Shown here: positions 35,386-42,138 of the stretch, piece after piece
How the letters are laid out: the number at the start of each line of letters is the position of its first letter
Position numbering within the stretch: the first letter of the stretch is position 1
Source: Thermosyntropha lipolytica DSM 11003
Lineage (GTDB): Bacteria; Bacillota; Syntrophomonadia; Syntrophomonadales; Syntrophomonadaceae
Reading direction: 5' to 3'
DNA length: 42,138 nt
NCBI RefSeq assembly: GCF_900129805.1
Contig: NZ_FQWY01000018.1
Span: forward strand, 1-42,138
Notes under the pieces: model-generated
Database searches by the model: none
What the model saw: only the letters and a program-made list of their open reading frames with translations
Told to the model about the DNA's origin: nothing
Made by a program: the position numbers and the translations under genes

Positions 35386-35694
35386 CTATACCAGATACCC
35401 TTTTCTTTTTAACTTATCCACATGTTCTTTTAATAATTCCTCAATATTAATCCCATAATGGTCTTCCATAACAAACATCATAGTTACTGCCGTCTGAGCC
35501 ACATCAAGTAACTCCCGGGCAATCCTCCTTAATGCTTCTTCTTCCGACATGCAGACCTTTTCACCGCTTAACCCTCTGAACTTGCCAATCGCCTGGGCTA
35601 ACTCCCCAGCCTCCTCCATAAGTTTCAAAGCCGTTGATTCTAAAGTAGGATCAAGCTTATTAAGTTTGGGCAAAGAAAGTGTCTTCGTATTCAT
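35386..35694 (-). CDS. MazG-like nucleotide pyrophosphohydrolase
   Basis: 102 residues, all-helical. The MazG-type metal-binding pattern is visible as LMEEAGELAQAIGKF (EExxE) and later ELLDVAQTAVTMMF (ExxD). Members hydrolyse NTPs or dNTPs to the monophosphate; the substrate here cannot be read. GGAGAGG precedes the ATG. It lies between the dCMP deaminase gene and atpI, the slot of upp in B. subtilis. Confidence 0.87.
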   Translation of the reverse strand: MNTKTLSLPKLNKLDPTLESTALKLMEEAGELAQAIGKFRGLSGEKVCMSEEEALRRIARELLDVAQTAVTMMFVMEDHYGINIEELLKEHVDKLKRKGYLV

Positions 35695-35824
35695 AAAACC
35701 TCTCCATTTATAATGTTACATCCCCAAACGGGTTATTGCTAATTTTTTTATGGTTCATAAAATAAGTTTATGAGGTTTAAATTCTCTTTTTCAGCTTTTT
35801 AATACCTGTTAGGCAGCTTTCCCT

Positions 35825-36283
35825 TTAAATTTTTTCCCCTCCCGCTTTGTACAGCACCAGCTCTATCCCTGCTTCGCGCAAAAATTCTCGGGCCAGTTCA
35901 TCCTCGAATTCCTCGCCATACACTACCTTTACAATTCCTGCATTTACAATCATACGCGCACATATAATACAGGGCTGGTTGGTACAGTATAAAACAGCCC
36001 CTTCTGTTGCCACCCCATAATAAGCAGCATTTATAATCGCATTCTGTTCGGCATGGACCCCCCGGCATAATTCATACCGGTGTCCGGAAGGTATGCCCAT
36101 ACTGTCCCGCAAACATCCCACTTCCAAACAGTGTCTGATTCCGCGAGGGGCCCCATTATAGCCGGTGGCAATTATGCGCTCCTTTTTTACCAGCACCGCT
36201 CCTACCTGTCTCCTCAGGCAGGTAGAACGGCTGGCTACCAGACGGGCCAGCTGCAAAAAATACTCATCCCATCCCGGTCTCAT
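35825..36283 (-). CDS. comEB: dCMP deaminase (ComEB family)
   Basis: Zinc enzyme that makes dUMP from dCMP. It has 152 residues. Zinc ligands are His of HAEQNAI and the two Cys of PCIICARM; the Glu of HAE is the proton shuttle. [25 protein letters not shown] is typical of the dCMP deaminase branch. The start codon follows the rpiB stop after three bases. Together with ThyX it supports dTMP supply. No comEA or comEC lies nearby. Confidence 0.94.
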   Translation of the reverse strand: MRPGWDEYFLQLARLVASRSTCLRRQVGAVLVKKERIIATGYNGAPRGIRHCLEVGCLRDSMGIPSGHRYELCRGVHAEQNAIINAAYYGVATEGAVLYCTNQPCIICARMIVNAGIVKVVYGEEFEDELAREFLREAGIELVLYKAGGEKI

Positions 36284-36286
36284 ATA

Positions 36287-36739
36287 CTAAACCTGCTCCC
36301 GGTATTTTTTCTCAATAAGAGTTATTTTTTCGACACGCGCCTTATGTCTTCCTCCTTCAAACTCCGTATTCAAAAATTCGCGCACAATTTCTATGGCCAG
36401 CCCGGGCCCTATTACCCTGGCTCCCAGGGCTAAAATATTGGCATCATTATGTTTTCTGGTCATACGGGCGGTAAAAAGATCATTGCAGAGAGCCGCCCTT
36501 ATACCTGGTATTTTATTGGCAGCAATAGAAATGCCTATACCGGTACCACATATTAATATGCCGGGTATTCCCTTTGTCAGAACCTCCCGGGCTACTTTTT
36601 CCGCAATATCCGGATAATCTACCGATTCCAGGGTGTCGGTACCACAATTGATAACTTCATACCCCTGTCCCTTAAGAAAATGGGTTATTTCCTCTTTGAG
36701 CATTACTCCGGCATGATCATTGCCTATGGCTACCTTCAT
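36287..36739 (-). CDS. rpiB: Ribose-5-phosphate isomerase B
   Basis: Interconverts ribose-5-phosphate and ribulose-5-phosphate. It has 150 residues with RpiB/LacAB signatures: GNDHAGVMLKEEI at the N-terminus, LICGTGIGISIAANKIPGIRA with the active-site Cys, and HNDANILALGARVIG. It overlaps the ywlE end by 23 bases, so the two are translationally coupled, as in the B. subtilis ywlE-ywlF order. Confidence 0.96.
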   Translation of the reverse strand: MKVAIGNDHAGVMLKEEITHFLKGQGYEVINCGTDTLESVDYPDIAEKVAREVLTKGIPGILICGTGIGISIAANKIPGIRAALCNDLFTARMTRKHNDANILALGARVIGPGLAIEIVREFLNTEFEGGRHKARVEKITLIEKKYREQV

Positions 36740-37229
36740 CCTGATCTCCTTCCCTTTCCTTTTCTTCGCTGGCTAATAAACAATCTATAACCGCCGGCAA
36801 AACTCGCTTTAGCTGAGCAACAGTCTTAAGGTATTCTTCCTGCCCTAAACCAAAGGGATCACCAACTTCGCCTTCCATTCCTGCATATTCCATAAGGGTA
36901 AACGTTTTCGCCTCGGCTTCCGGAAATCTGTCCACTAAAATCTCTTTTTGCTTTCCGGTCATAGTAAGTATTAAATCAGCATCCCTTACCAGGTCAGGAT
37001 AAACCATCTGGGAAACATGGCTACTCAAATCAATACTTTCCCCTTTCATAGCTTCTATAGCTTCTAAACTCGCTTTTAATCCATCCTGTGCGAAAATGCC
37101 GGCTGACAAGACCTGAAATTTTTGGCTTAATCCTTTTTCTCTTTCTTCTAAAAGCTTTAAAAAAAGAGCTGCTGCCATTGGACTGCGGCAAGTATTGCCG
37201 GTACAGACAAACAATATATTTCTCACCAT
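36717..37229 (-). CDS. ywlE: Low-molecular-weight phosphatase, probably protein-arginine phosphatase
   Basis: 170 residues. The P-loop CTGNTCRSP (Cys9 to Pro17) carries Thr13 at the position that in YwlE selects phosphoarginine; tyrosine-type enzymes have Ile there. General-acid segment GDPFGLGQEEY is present. The C-terminal extension (about 15 residues, acidic) overlaps rpiB. It would reverse McsB phosphorylation. Arginine specificity is inferred from one residue plus the ywlC-mntP-ywlE-rpiB order. Confidence 0.92.
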   Translation of the reverse strand: MVRNILFVCTGNTCRSPMAAALFLKLLEEREKGLSQKFQVLSAGIFAQDGLKASLEAIEAMKGESIDLSSHVSQMVYPDLVRDADLILTMTGKQKEILVDRFPEAEAKTFTLMEYAGMEGEVGDPFGLGQEEYLKTVAQLKRVLPAVIDCLLASEEKEREGDQDEGSHRQ

Positions 37230-37244
37230 CCGACTATTCCCCCC

Positions 37245-37832
37245 TTAAACTACCAGTTTTACTGCTAAAGCCAAAAGAACAGCTCCTCCTGCCATCTGGG
37301 CATAACTTCCTACCAGTTTGCTGAAAAACCTGCCTCCCACAAAACCCATAAAAGTCATGGTCCCGGCTACAACTCCCATGATAATAACCGTCGCTAGCAA
37401 AGGCATATTAAGAGTTCCGAGACTAAAGCCCACCGTTAAGGCATCTACACTAACAGAAAAAGCCAGTACCAGAATCGTCTTAAAATTATCTTTCAGCAGC
37501 TGTTCTCTTTTTTCCCTTCTTTTTCTGGCTTCCGCCCAGGATAAGGTTTCTCCTTTTATATCCCGCCAGCCATGACGTAAGAAATTTACTCCTATATAGG
37601 TTAAGATAAGGGCTCCTAACCAGCCTGCCCAAACGCCTAGTATTTTGCCTACTGCTAAACCTAAGCTTAAACCTATAAGAGGCATAACTATATGCATTAC
37701 CCCTACCGCAAAGGCAAATTTAATCTCATATCTTTTGCTTACCCCATTTAATCCCATGCCCATAGCCAGGGAGAAAGCATCCATCCCTAAAACTACCGCA
37801 ATTAAAACAACGGTTGCAAGCTGTGCTCCCAT
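37245..37832 (-). CDS. mntP: Manganese efflux pump MntP family
   Basis: 195-residue inner-membrane protein with six hydrophobic segments in two repeats. Acidic motifs GMDAFSLAMGMG (repeat 1) and SVSVDALTVGFSLG (repeat 2) mark the family (DUF204). Mn export is established in E. coli; here it is inferred. The position equals B. subtilis ywlD. No manganese riboswitch was seen in front; it lies 20 bases after ywlC. Confidence 0.92.
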   Translation of the reverse strand: MGAQLATVVLIAVVLGMDAFSLAMGMGLNGVSKRYEIKFAFAVGVMHIVMPLIGLSLGLAVGKILGVWAGWLGALILTYIGVNFLRHGWRDIKGETLSWAEARKRREKREQLLKDNFKTILVLAFSVSVDALTVGFSLGTLNMPLLATVIIMGVVAGTMTFMGFVGGRFFSKLVGSYAQMAGGAVLLALAVKLVV

Positions 37833-37852
37833 TTTTATCTCTCCAATATCTT

Positions 37853-38830
37853 TTATTTATTTCCTGCCGCTTTATAAATGCGATCAATAAGCGAAAGGTT
37901 TAGCCCTTCCGCAGCAGAAGGCAGAGGATAAAATATTAAAAATTCTATCCCTTTACTCTCTGCTTCCCGCAAAAGCGCAAAAAAGGCCGTGCTGCTCTTT
38001 TTTAAATCTAATCTATATTTTTCGTATATCCCTTCGATTTCATGCTCTTCTTCATCATAAAAAACAATTCCCTTAGGTGCCAGCTTTATGTCTTCCCTGT
38101 TAATGAGAGATTTAAAATCATCTTCATCCTGAGCTAATAAAACTTTAGTTTTGAGCGCATAATGCTGTTTTTTATCCCCCAAAAATCCTTCTATTTCATA
38201 ACCAGCCACTCTGGCAATATCTTCTAAAGCCACCCCTCCCAGCCTCAAGACTTTTATCTTTCCTCCGGTCATGTCAATAATGGTAGATTCGATTCCTACC
38301 CCTGTTTCTCCTGCATCCAGCACTAGCGCAACCCTGCCATCCAGATCCTGCCTTACATGTTCAGCCCGCACCGGACTTGGCCGACCTGAGAGGTTGGCAC
38401 TGGTGGCAGCCAGAGGCCCTGCGGCATCAATTAATGCTCTGGCTACCGGATGATCAGGCATCCTTAAGCCCACACTGTCTTTGCCCCCGGTAACCTCTAA
38501 AGGAACCCCTTTTTTGACCGGCAGTATCAAGGATAAAGGTCCCGGCCAAAAAGCTTCCATAAGCTTTAAAGCCAGGGGAGGTACCTGGTCAGCAACTAAA
38601 AAAGCCTGCTCCCTAGAGCTTACATGCACCAGAAGAGGACTATCCGCAGGCCTCTTTTTCGCAGCAAAAACTTTTTTCACCGCTTCCGGATTATCATATA
38701 CCGCACCTACTCCATAAACCGTCTCTGTAGGAAAAACTACAATTTCGCCCTTTTTTAAAGCTTCCGCTGCCCGAAAAATAATTTCCGGTTCGGGATGGCA
38801 GGCATCTATTTTATAATATATAGTTTCCAA
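37853..38830 (-). CDS. ywlC: L-threonylcarbamoyladenylate synthase (Sua5/YwlC type)
   Basis: Makes threonylcarbamoyl-AMP for the t6A37 modification of ANN-reading tRNAs. It has 325 residues: an N-terminal YrdC domain (about 1-200; KGEIVVFPTETVYGVGA, KKRPADSPLLVHV and TSANLSGRPSP) and a C-terminal Sua5 domain. The start is TTG 38830 with GGAGGAG upstream. It follows prmC by four bases. Confidence 0.95.
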   Translation of the reverse strand: METIYYKIDACHPEPEIIFRAAEALKKGEIVVFPTETVYGVGAVYDNPEAVKKVFAAKKRPADSPLLVHVSSREQAFLVADQVPPLALKLMEAFWPGPLSLILPVKKGVPLEVTGGKDSVGLRMPDHPVARALIDAAGPLAATSANLSGRPSPVRAEHVRQDLDGRVALVLDAGETGVGIESTIIDMTGGKIKVLRLGGVALEDIARVAGYEIEGFLGDKKQHYALKTKVLLAQDEDDFKSLINREDIKLAPKGIVFYDEEEHEIEGIYEKYRLDLKKSSTAFFALLREAESKGIEFLIFYPLPSAAEGLNLSLIDRIYKAAGNK

Positions 38831-38834
38831 TATT

Positions 38835-39689
38835 TTACTCCTCCTTTAACAGCTTAACTACCCGGTCTCTTCCCGCTAGATCTTTTATAATCTCTGCCTT
38901 CCCCCATTTTTCGGCCATAGCTAAAGCCTTTTCTCCCTGGTTAAACCCGATTTCCATAAGCAGATAGCCTCCCGCATAGAGCAATTCCCAGGCCTGGGGA
39001 AGAAGGCTGCGGTATAAATCAAGCCCATCTCCAGGAGCCAGCAGGGCAGATTTCGGCTCATAATCCCGTACCGAAGGGGAAAGTTTTATATATTCTTCCT
39101 CGCTTATATAAGGCAGGTTGGCCGTAATGATATGGAATTTCTCTTCTCCCGCCAGGGGCTGCATAAGATCTCCGGCCTTAAATACCACTTTTACGCCATG
39201 TTTTTGCGCATTGTATTCTGCAACCTTTAAGGCTTCTTCTGATATATCGGTAGCATAGACATGGGCTCTTTTAAGATAATAAGCCAGGCTTACGGCAATA
39301 GCTCCTGACCCGGTCCCCACATCGCAAATCCTCACTTTTTCCTGCCACCTGTTAGCAAGATGCAAAGCTTCCTCTACCAGTATTTCCGTATCGGGACGGG
39401 GTATTAAAACATGGGGGGTAACCTTGAACTCAAGAGACATGAATTCTTTACTCCCTGTTATATAAGCCGTCGGCTCCCCTTTTACTCTTCTTTTAATCCA
39501 CTCGCGGTACAGCTCACGCTCTTTTTGGTTAACCGGTAAATCATAATTAGTATACAAATATACCCGGTCTTTACCTAATGCAGAAGCTAAAAGAACCTCT
39601 GCTTCCAGTCGCGGCTCTTCAAGCCCCTTTTCCGTAAAAAACCGGGTTGTCCAGCTAAGCAAATCTTTTATTCTCCATGTATTCTGCAC
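38835..39689 (-). CDS. prmC: Release factor glutamine methyltransferase PrmC
   Basis: Methylates the Gln of the GGQ motif of release factors using S-adenosylmethionine. It has 284 residues: an N-terminal helical domain (1-85) and a methyltransferase domain with VCDVGTGSGAIAVSLAY. The usual NPPY active-site motif appears as NLPY in ITANLPYISEEEY, a known variant. The GTG start follows the prfA stop codon directly, so the enzyme is coupled to its substrate's gene. Confidence 0.95.
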   Translation of the reverse strand: MQNTWRIKDLLSWTTRFFTEKGLEEPRLEAEVLLASALGKDRVYLYTNYDLPVNQKERELYREWIKRRVKGEPTAYITGSKEFMSLEFKVTPHVLIPRPDTEILVEEALHLANRWQEKVRICDVGTGSGAIAVSLAYYLKRAHVYATDISEEALKVAEYNAQKHGVKVVFKAGDLMQPLAGEEKFHIITANLPYISEEEYIKLSPSVRDYEPKSALLAPGDGLDLYRSLLPQAWELLYAGGYLLMEIGFNQGEKALAMAEKWGKAEIIKDLAGRDRVVKLLKEE

Positions 39690-40757
39690 TTATTCCACCT
39701 GTTTCAATCTTTCTGTCTGGTCATGGGTAATTAAAGCCTCAATTATCTCATCCAGCTGTCCTTCCAGAATAGTATCCAGCTTGTGCAAGGTAAGATTTAT
39801 ACGGTGGTCGGTTACTCTTCCCTGGGGGAAGTTGTAGGTACGAATACGCTCACTTCTATCCCCTGTTCCCACCTGACTTCTCCTTTCCCCTGCCAGTTCC
39901 GCATTTTTCTGCTCTTCCAATATCTCTTTAAGCCGGGCCCGGAGAACGCGCATAGCTTTAGCCTTGTTTTTATGCTGGGATTTTTCATCTTGACAGGTTA
40001 CTACCAAACCGGTGGGAATATGGGTAATTCTCACCGCTGACTGGGTAGTGTTAACCGACTGTCCTCCCGGACCGCTGGAACAGTATACATCAATGCGTAA
40101 ATCATTAGGATCAATTTCTACCTCTACTTCTTCCGCCTCGGGCAAAACAGCTACCGTCGCTGCTGAAGTGTGTATCCTTCCTCCTGATTCCGTAGTCGGC
40201 ACCCTCTGCACCCGATGTACTCCGGATTCGTATTTCAGCTTACTGTAAGCTCCTTCCCCTTCCACGACAAATATTATTTCCTTTATACCACCTATATCTG
40301 TATAGTGAGCATCCATTATCTCAATTTTCCAGCCCTGATCTTCAGCATAACGGCTGTACATACGGAAAAGGTCATGGGCAAAAAGGGCTGCCTCTTCTCC
40401 TCCCGTTCCTGCCCTGATTTCCATGATAACATTCTTTTCATCATTAGGATCTTTAGGCAGTAGGAGCACCTTAAGTTCATGTTCCAGCTTCTTCTGACGT
40501 TCGCTAAGAACACTTCTTTCCTCCAGCAGCATTTCCCTGAATTCCGGGTCTTTTTCTTCTTCCAGCATTGCTCTGGTATCTTCTAAGCCTTTTAAAACCT
40601 CTTTATACTCCCGGAATTTAGTCACTATCTCTTCCAATTCCGCATGCGCCTTGGCATACTTTTGAAATTTGCTCTGATCAGCTATAACTTCCGGCTGGCT
40701 TAAAAGATGTGTCAGCTCTTCGTATTTATCTTCCAGCTTGGCCAGCTTATCAAACAT
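39690..40757 (-). CDS. prfA: Peptide chain release factor 1
   Basis: Terminates translation at UAA and UAG. It has 355 residues. GGQ occurs in [18 protein letters not shown]. The stop-recognition tripeptide PTT (the PxT type of RF1) is in VPTTESGG, so RF1 rather than RF2. It contains no programmed frameshift site. Followed by prmC. Confidence 0.97.
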   Translation of the reverse strand: MFDKLAKLEDKYEELTHLLSQPEVIADQSKFQKYAKAHAELEEIVTKFREYKEVLKGLEDTRAMLEEEKDPEFREMLLEERSVLSERQKKLEHELKVLLLPKDPNDEKNVIMEIRAGTGGEEAALFAHDLFRMYSRYAEDQGWKIEIMDAHYTDIGGIKEIIFVVEGEGAYSKLKYESGVHRVQRVPTTESGGRIHTSAATVAVLPEAEEVEVEIDPNDLRIDVYCSSGPGGQSVNTTQSAVRITHIPTGLVVTCQDEKSQHKNKAKAMRVLRARLKEILEEQKNAELAGERRSQVGTGDRSERIRTYNFPQGRVTDHRINLTLHKLDTILEGQLDEIIEALITHDQTERLKQVE

Positions 40758-40801
40758 TATAAACTTCCTCCCTCATGGTAATACTGAAATAAAGCCTTGT
40801 T

Positions 40802-41692
40802 TTATTCTGCAGCTAAGACCTTATTATTATATTCCGGGATCACGGCCTTCAGAGCAGTTAAGGCCACTTCCAGTTGTTCATCATCCGGTTCCCGGGTAGT
40901 AAGCTTCTGCAGCCACAAACCAGGAACTATTAAAAAACGGGCCCATCTTTTTTCATAATACCGGGCCGAAAAACGCATAAATTCATAGCTCAATCCGGCT
41001 ACTACCGGCAACACAGCCAGTCTGGTCCCTACCCGGTAAAATAAATTTCCTTCTCCCAGCAGGGCAAAAACTAATATCGAAACCACCATCACCAGCAAAA
41101 GAAAGCTCGTGCCACAGCGAGGATGTAGAGTGCTGTATTTGCGCGCATTCTCTACGGTAAGTTCTTCTCCTGCTTCCCAGGCCGCAATCGATTTATGTTC
41201 AGCTCCATGATACATAAAAACCCGCTTAATATCATCTATTTTAGAAATAAAATACACATAAAGCAAAAAGAAAATAATTCTTATTACTCCTTCAACTATA
41301 TTTTGCTTCCAAACTCCTCCTATAAAAGGGCTCAAAAAATGTACCAGCCCGGCCGGCAAGACTATAAACAAAAGGATAGCTAAAATAAAAGCGGTAAAAG
41401 TAGTCCAGAAGATCTCCAGACTGCTTAAAGCTTCTTCCTCTTCTTCCATGCTCATATTTGCTGATTTATTAAGCATTTTTACACCTAAAACCATAGCATC
41501 TACCAGCATATAGGTCCCTCTTATAAAAGGCCACTTAAGCCAGAAAAGACCCCGCGGCAGTTCCTTAAGCTTTTCTTTTTCCAGTTCTATTAATCCATCT
41601 GGACGGCGCACAGCTATGGCTACCTCATGCTCACTGCGCATCATAACCCCTTCAATTACCGCCATACCGCCGTATTTTACATCTTTTTTCAT
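40802..41692 (-). CDS. DUF1385 membrane protein (YqhQ family)
   Basis: 296 residues. Opening YGGMAVIEGVMMRSEHEVAIAVR is the family hallmark. Two to four hydrophobic segments follow (about 95-120, 133-148 and 195-215), and the conserved FMYHGAEHKSIAAWEAGEELT and LHPRCGTSFLLLVM lie between them. Function is unknown, though it often lies next to prfA or rpmE in Clostridia. A TATAAT at 41712-41717 upstream lacks a clear -35. Confidence 0.92.
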   Translation of the reverse strand: MKKDVKYGGMAVIEGVMMRSEHEVAIAVRRPDGLIELEKEKLKELPRGLFWLKWPFIRGTYMLVDAMVLGVKMLNKSANMSMEEEEEALSSLEIFWTTFTAFILAILLFIVLPAGLVHFLSPFIGGVWKQNIVEGVIRIIFFLLYVYFISKIDDIKRVFMYHGAEHKSIAAWEAGEELTVENARKYSTLHPRCGTSFLLLVMVVSILVFALLGEGNLFYRVGTRLAVLPVVAGLSYEFMRFSARYYEKRWARFLIVPGLWLQKLTTREPDDEQLEVALTALKAVIPEYNNKVLAAE

Positions 41693-41761
41693 AAATTATC
41701 ACCAGTTGCCAATTATAATAAAAAATTAAGAAGCCTTATCTAAGCTCCTTTATAAAAGCCT

Positions 41762-41796
41762 ATTTAAGAAAAATAGCAGAGAAACTTCTCTGCTAT
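41762..41796 (-). terminator. Rho-independent terminator after rpmE
   Basis: ATAGCAGAGAA (plus 41773-41783) pairs with TTCTCTGCTAT (41786-41796), 11 positions less the tight loop. On the minus strand it is followed by UUUUCUUAAAUA. It ends the rpmE transcript four bases after the stop codon. Confidence 0.85.
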
Positions 41797-41799
41797 AAT

Positions 41800-42000
41800 T
41801 TATAACCCATACTTTTTGCGGAATTTGTCTACCCTTCCTGTAGTATCAACTACTCTGGCCTTATTGCCGGTATAGAAAGGATGACACTTGGAACAAAGTT
41901 CTACCCGGATATCTTTTTTAGTTGAACCTACTTCAACTTCATTACCACATGCACATCTGATAACTGTACGATAGTATTCAGGATGAATGCCTGCCTTCAT
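41800..42000 (-). CDS. rpmE: 50S ribosomal protein L31 (zinc-binding type)
   Basis: 66 residues, the usual length. Starts [10 protein letters not shown]. The zinc-binding cysteines of the C+ type are present in CACG and CSKC. Start ATG 42000 has an AGAGGTGAG site; a GTG three codons upstream lies in that site and is rejected. It appears monocistronic, with its own promoter and a strong terminator. Confidence 0.96.
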   Translation of the reverse strand: MKAGIHPEYYRTVIRCACGNEVEVGSTKKDIRVELCSKCHPFYTGNKARVVDTTGRVDKFRKKYGL

Positions 42001-42093
42001 CTTTCTCACCTCTCTTCAAATGAGGATAATACTCTATTTTATATAATCAATAAAATTCCCTATACCAGAACCCCCGGGCAAACTGCAAAGAAT

Positions 42094-42122
42094 ATTATAG
42101 CAGGAAAAAAAATAAAACACAA
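42094..42122 (-). promoter_or_regulatory. Extended -10 promoter of rpmE
   Basis: TTGTGT (plus 42117-42122), 17 bases ending in TGC, then TATAAT (plus 42094-42099). The TG one base before the -10 makes it an extended -10 promoter and offsets the weak -35. It leaves a leader of about 85 bases. Confidence 0.65.
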
Positions 42123-42138
42123 GACATAATCAAGTCTA

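Overview
The window reads as chromosomal core sequence of a low-to-mid GC, endospore-forming, flagellated Firmicute of the Clostridia type. The clues are spoIID, spoIIID, a Spo0E-like peptide, sigH, disA, the ctsR-mcsA-mcsB-clpC stress operon with CtsR heptads, a T-box leader, a flagellar rod gene, and ThyX. A syntrophomonad-like lineage is a guess from gene order, not a measurement. No rRNA, phage, insertion sequence, integron or CRISPR array was seen. All genes lie on the minus strand except two small plus-strand genes (10686-11084 and 14440-14622), each ending at a bidirectional terminator.

Read in the direction of transcription (42138 to 1), the first block is rpmE, a DUF1385 membrane protein gene, prfA-prmC-ywlC-mntP-ywlE-rpiB-comEB, a MazG-like gene, the F1Fo ATP synthase operon atpI-B-E-F-H-A-G-D-C, two small single-span membrane protein genes, ywmB, murA, spoIID, spoIIID, mbl and flhO. 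This follows the Bacillus subtilis ywl-atp-ywmB-murA-spoIID-spoIIID-mbl-flhO order.

Next is a two-gene unit with a terminator on each side: a WecG/TagA-type glycosyltransferase gene and a 709-residue FtsA-like gene whose C-terminal third is a series of repeats. It joins the first block to the second, which B. subtilis keeps near its origin: ctsR-mcsA-mcsB-clpC, (spo0E-like), an XRE regulator gene, radA-disA, (132-aa conserved hypothetical), yacL, fused ispDF, gltX, a Cys T-box, cysE-cysS-mrnC-thyX-rlmB, sigH, five tRNA genes (Thr-Tyr-fMet-Thr-Met) and the 5' part of tuf, cut by the window edge.

Functional links: CtsR/McsA/McsB/ClpC and the YwlE-type phosphatase form a protein-arginine phosphorylation and quality-control set. 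CysE/CysS share a cysteine-sensing T-box. ComEB and ThyX lie on the dCMP to dUMP to dTMP route. Mbl, MurA, SpoIID, the glycosyltransferase and the FtsA-like protein concern the cell envelope. Points most worth a second look are the FtsA-like protein with its operon partner, the inverted repeat covering the yacL ribosome-binding site, the atpE-atpF intercistronic hairpin, the two CtsR operators around the ctsR promoter, and the small membrane-protein pair after atpC.
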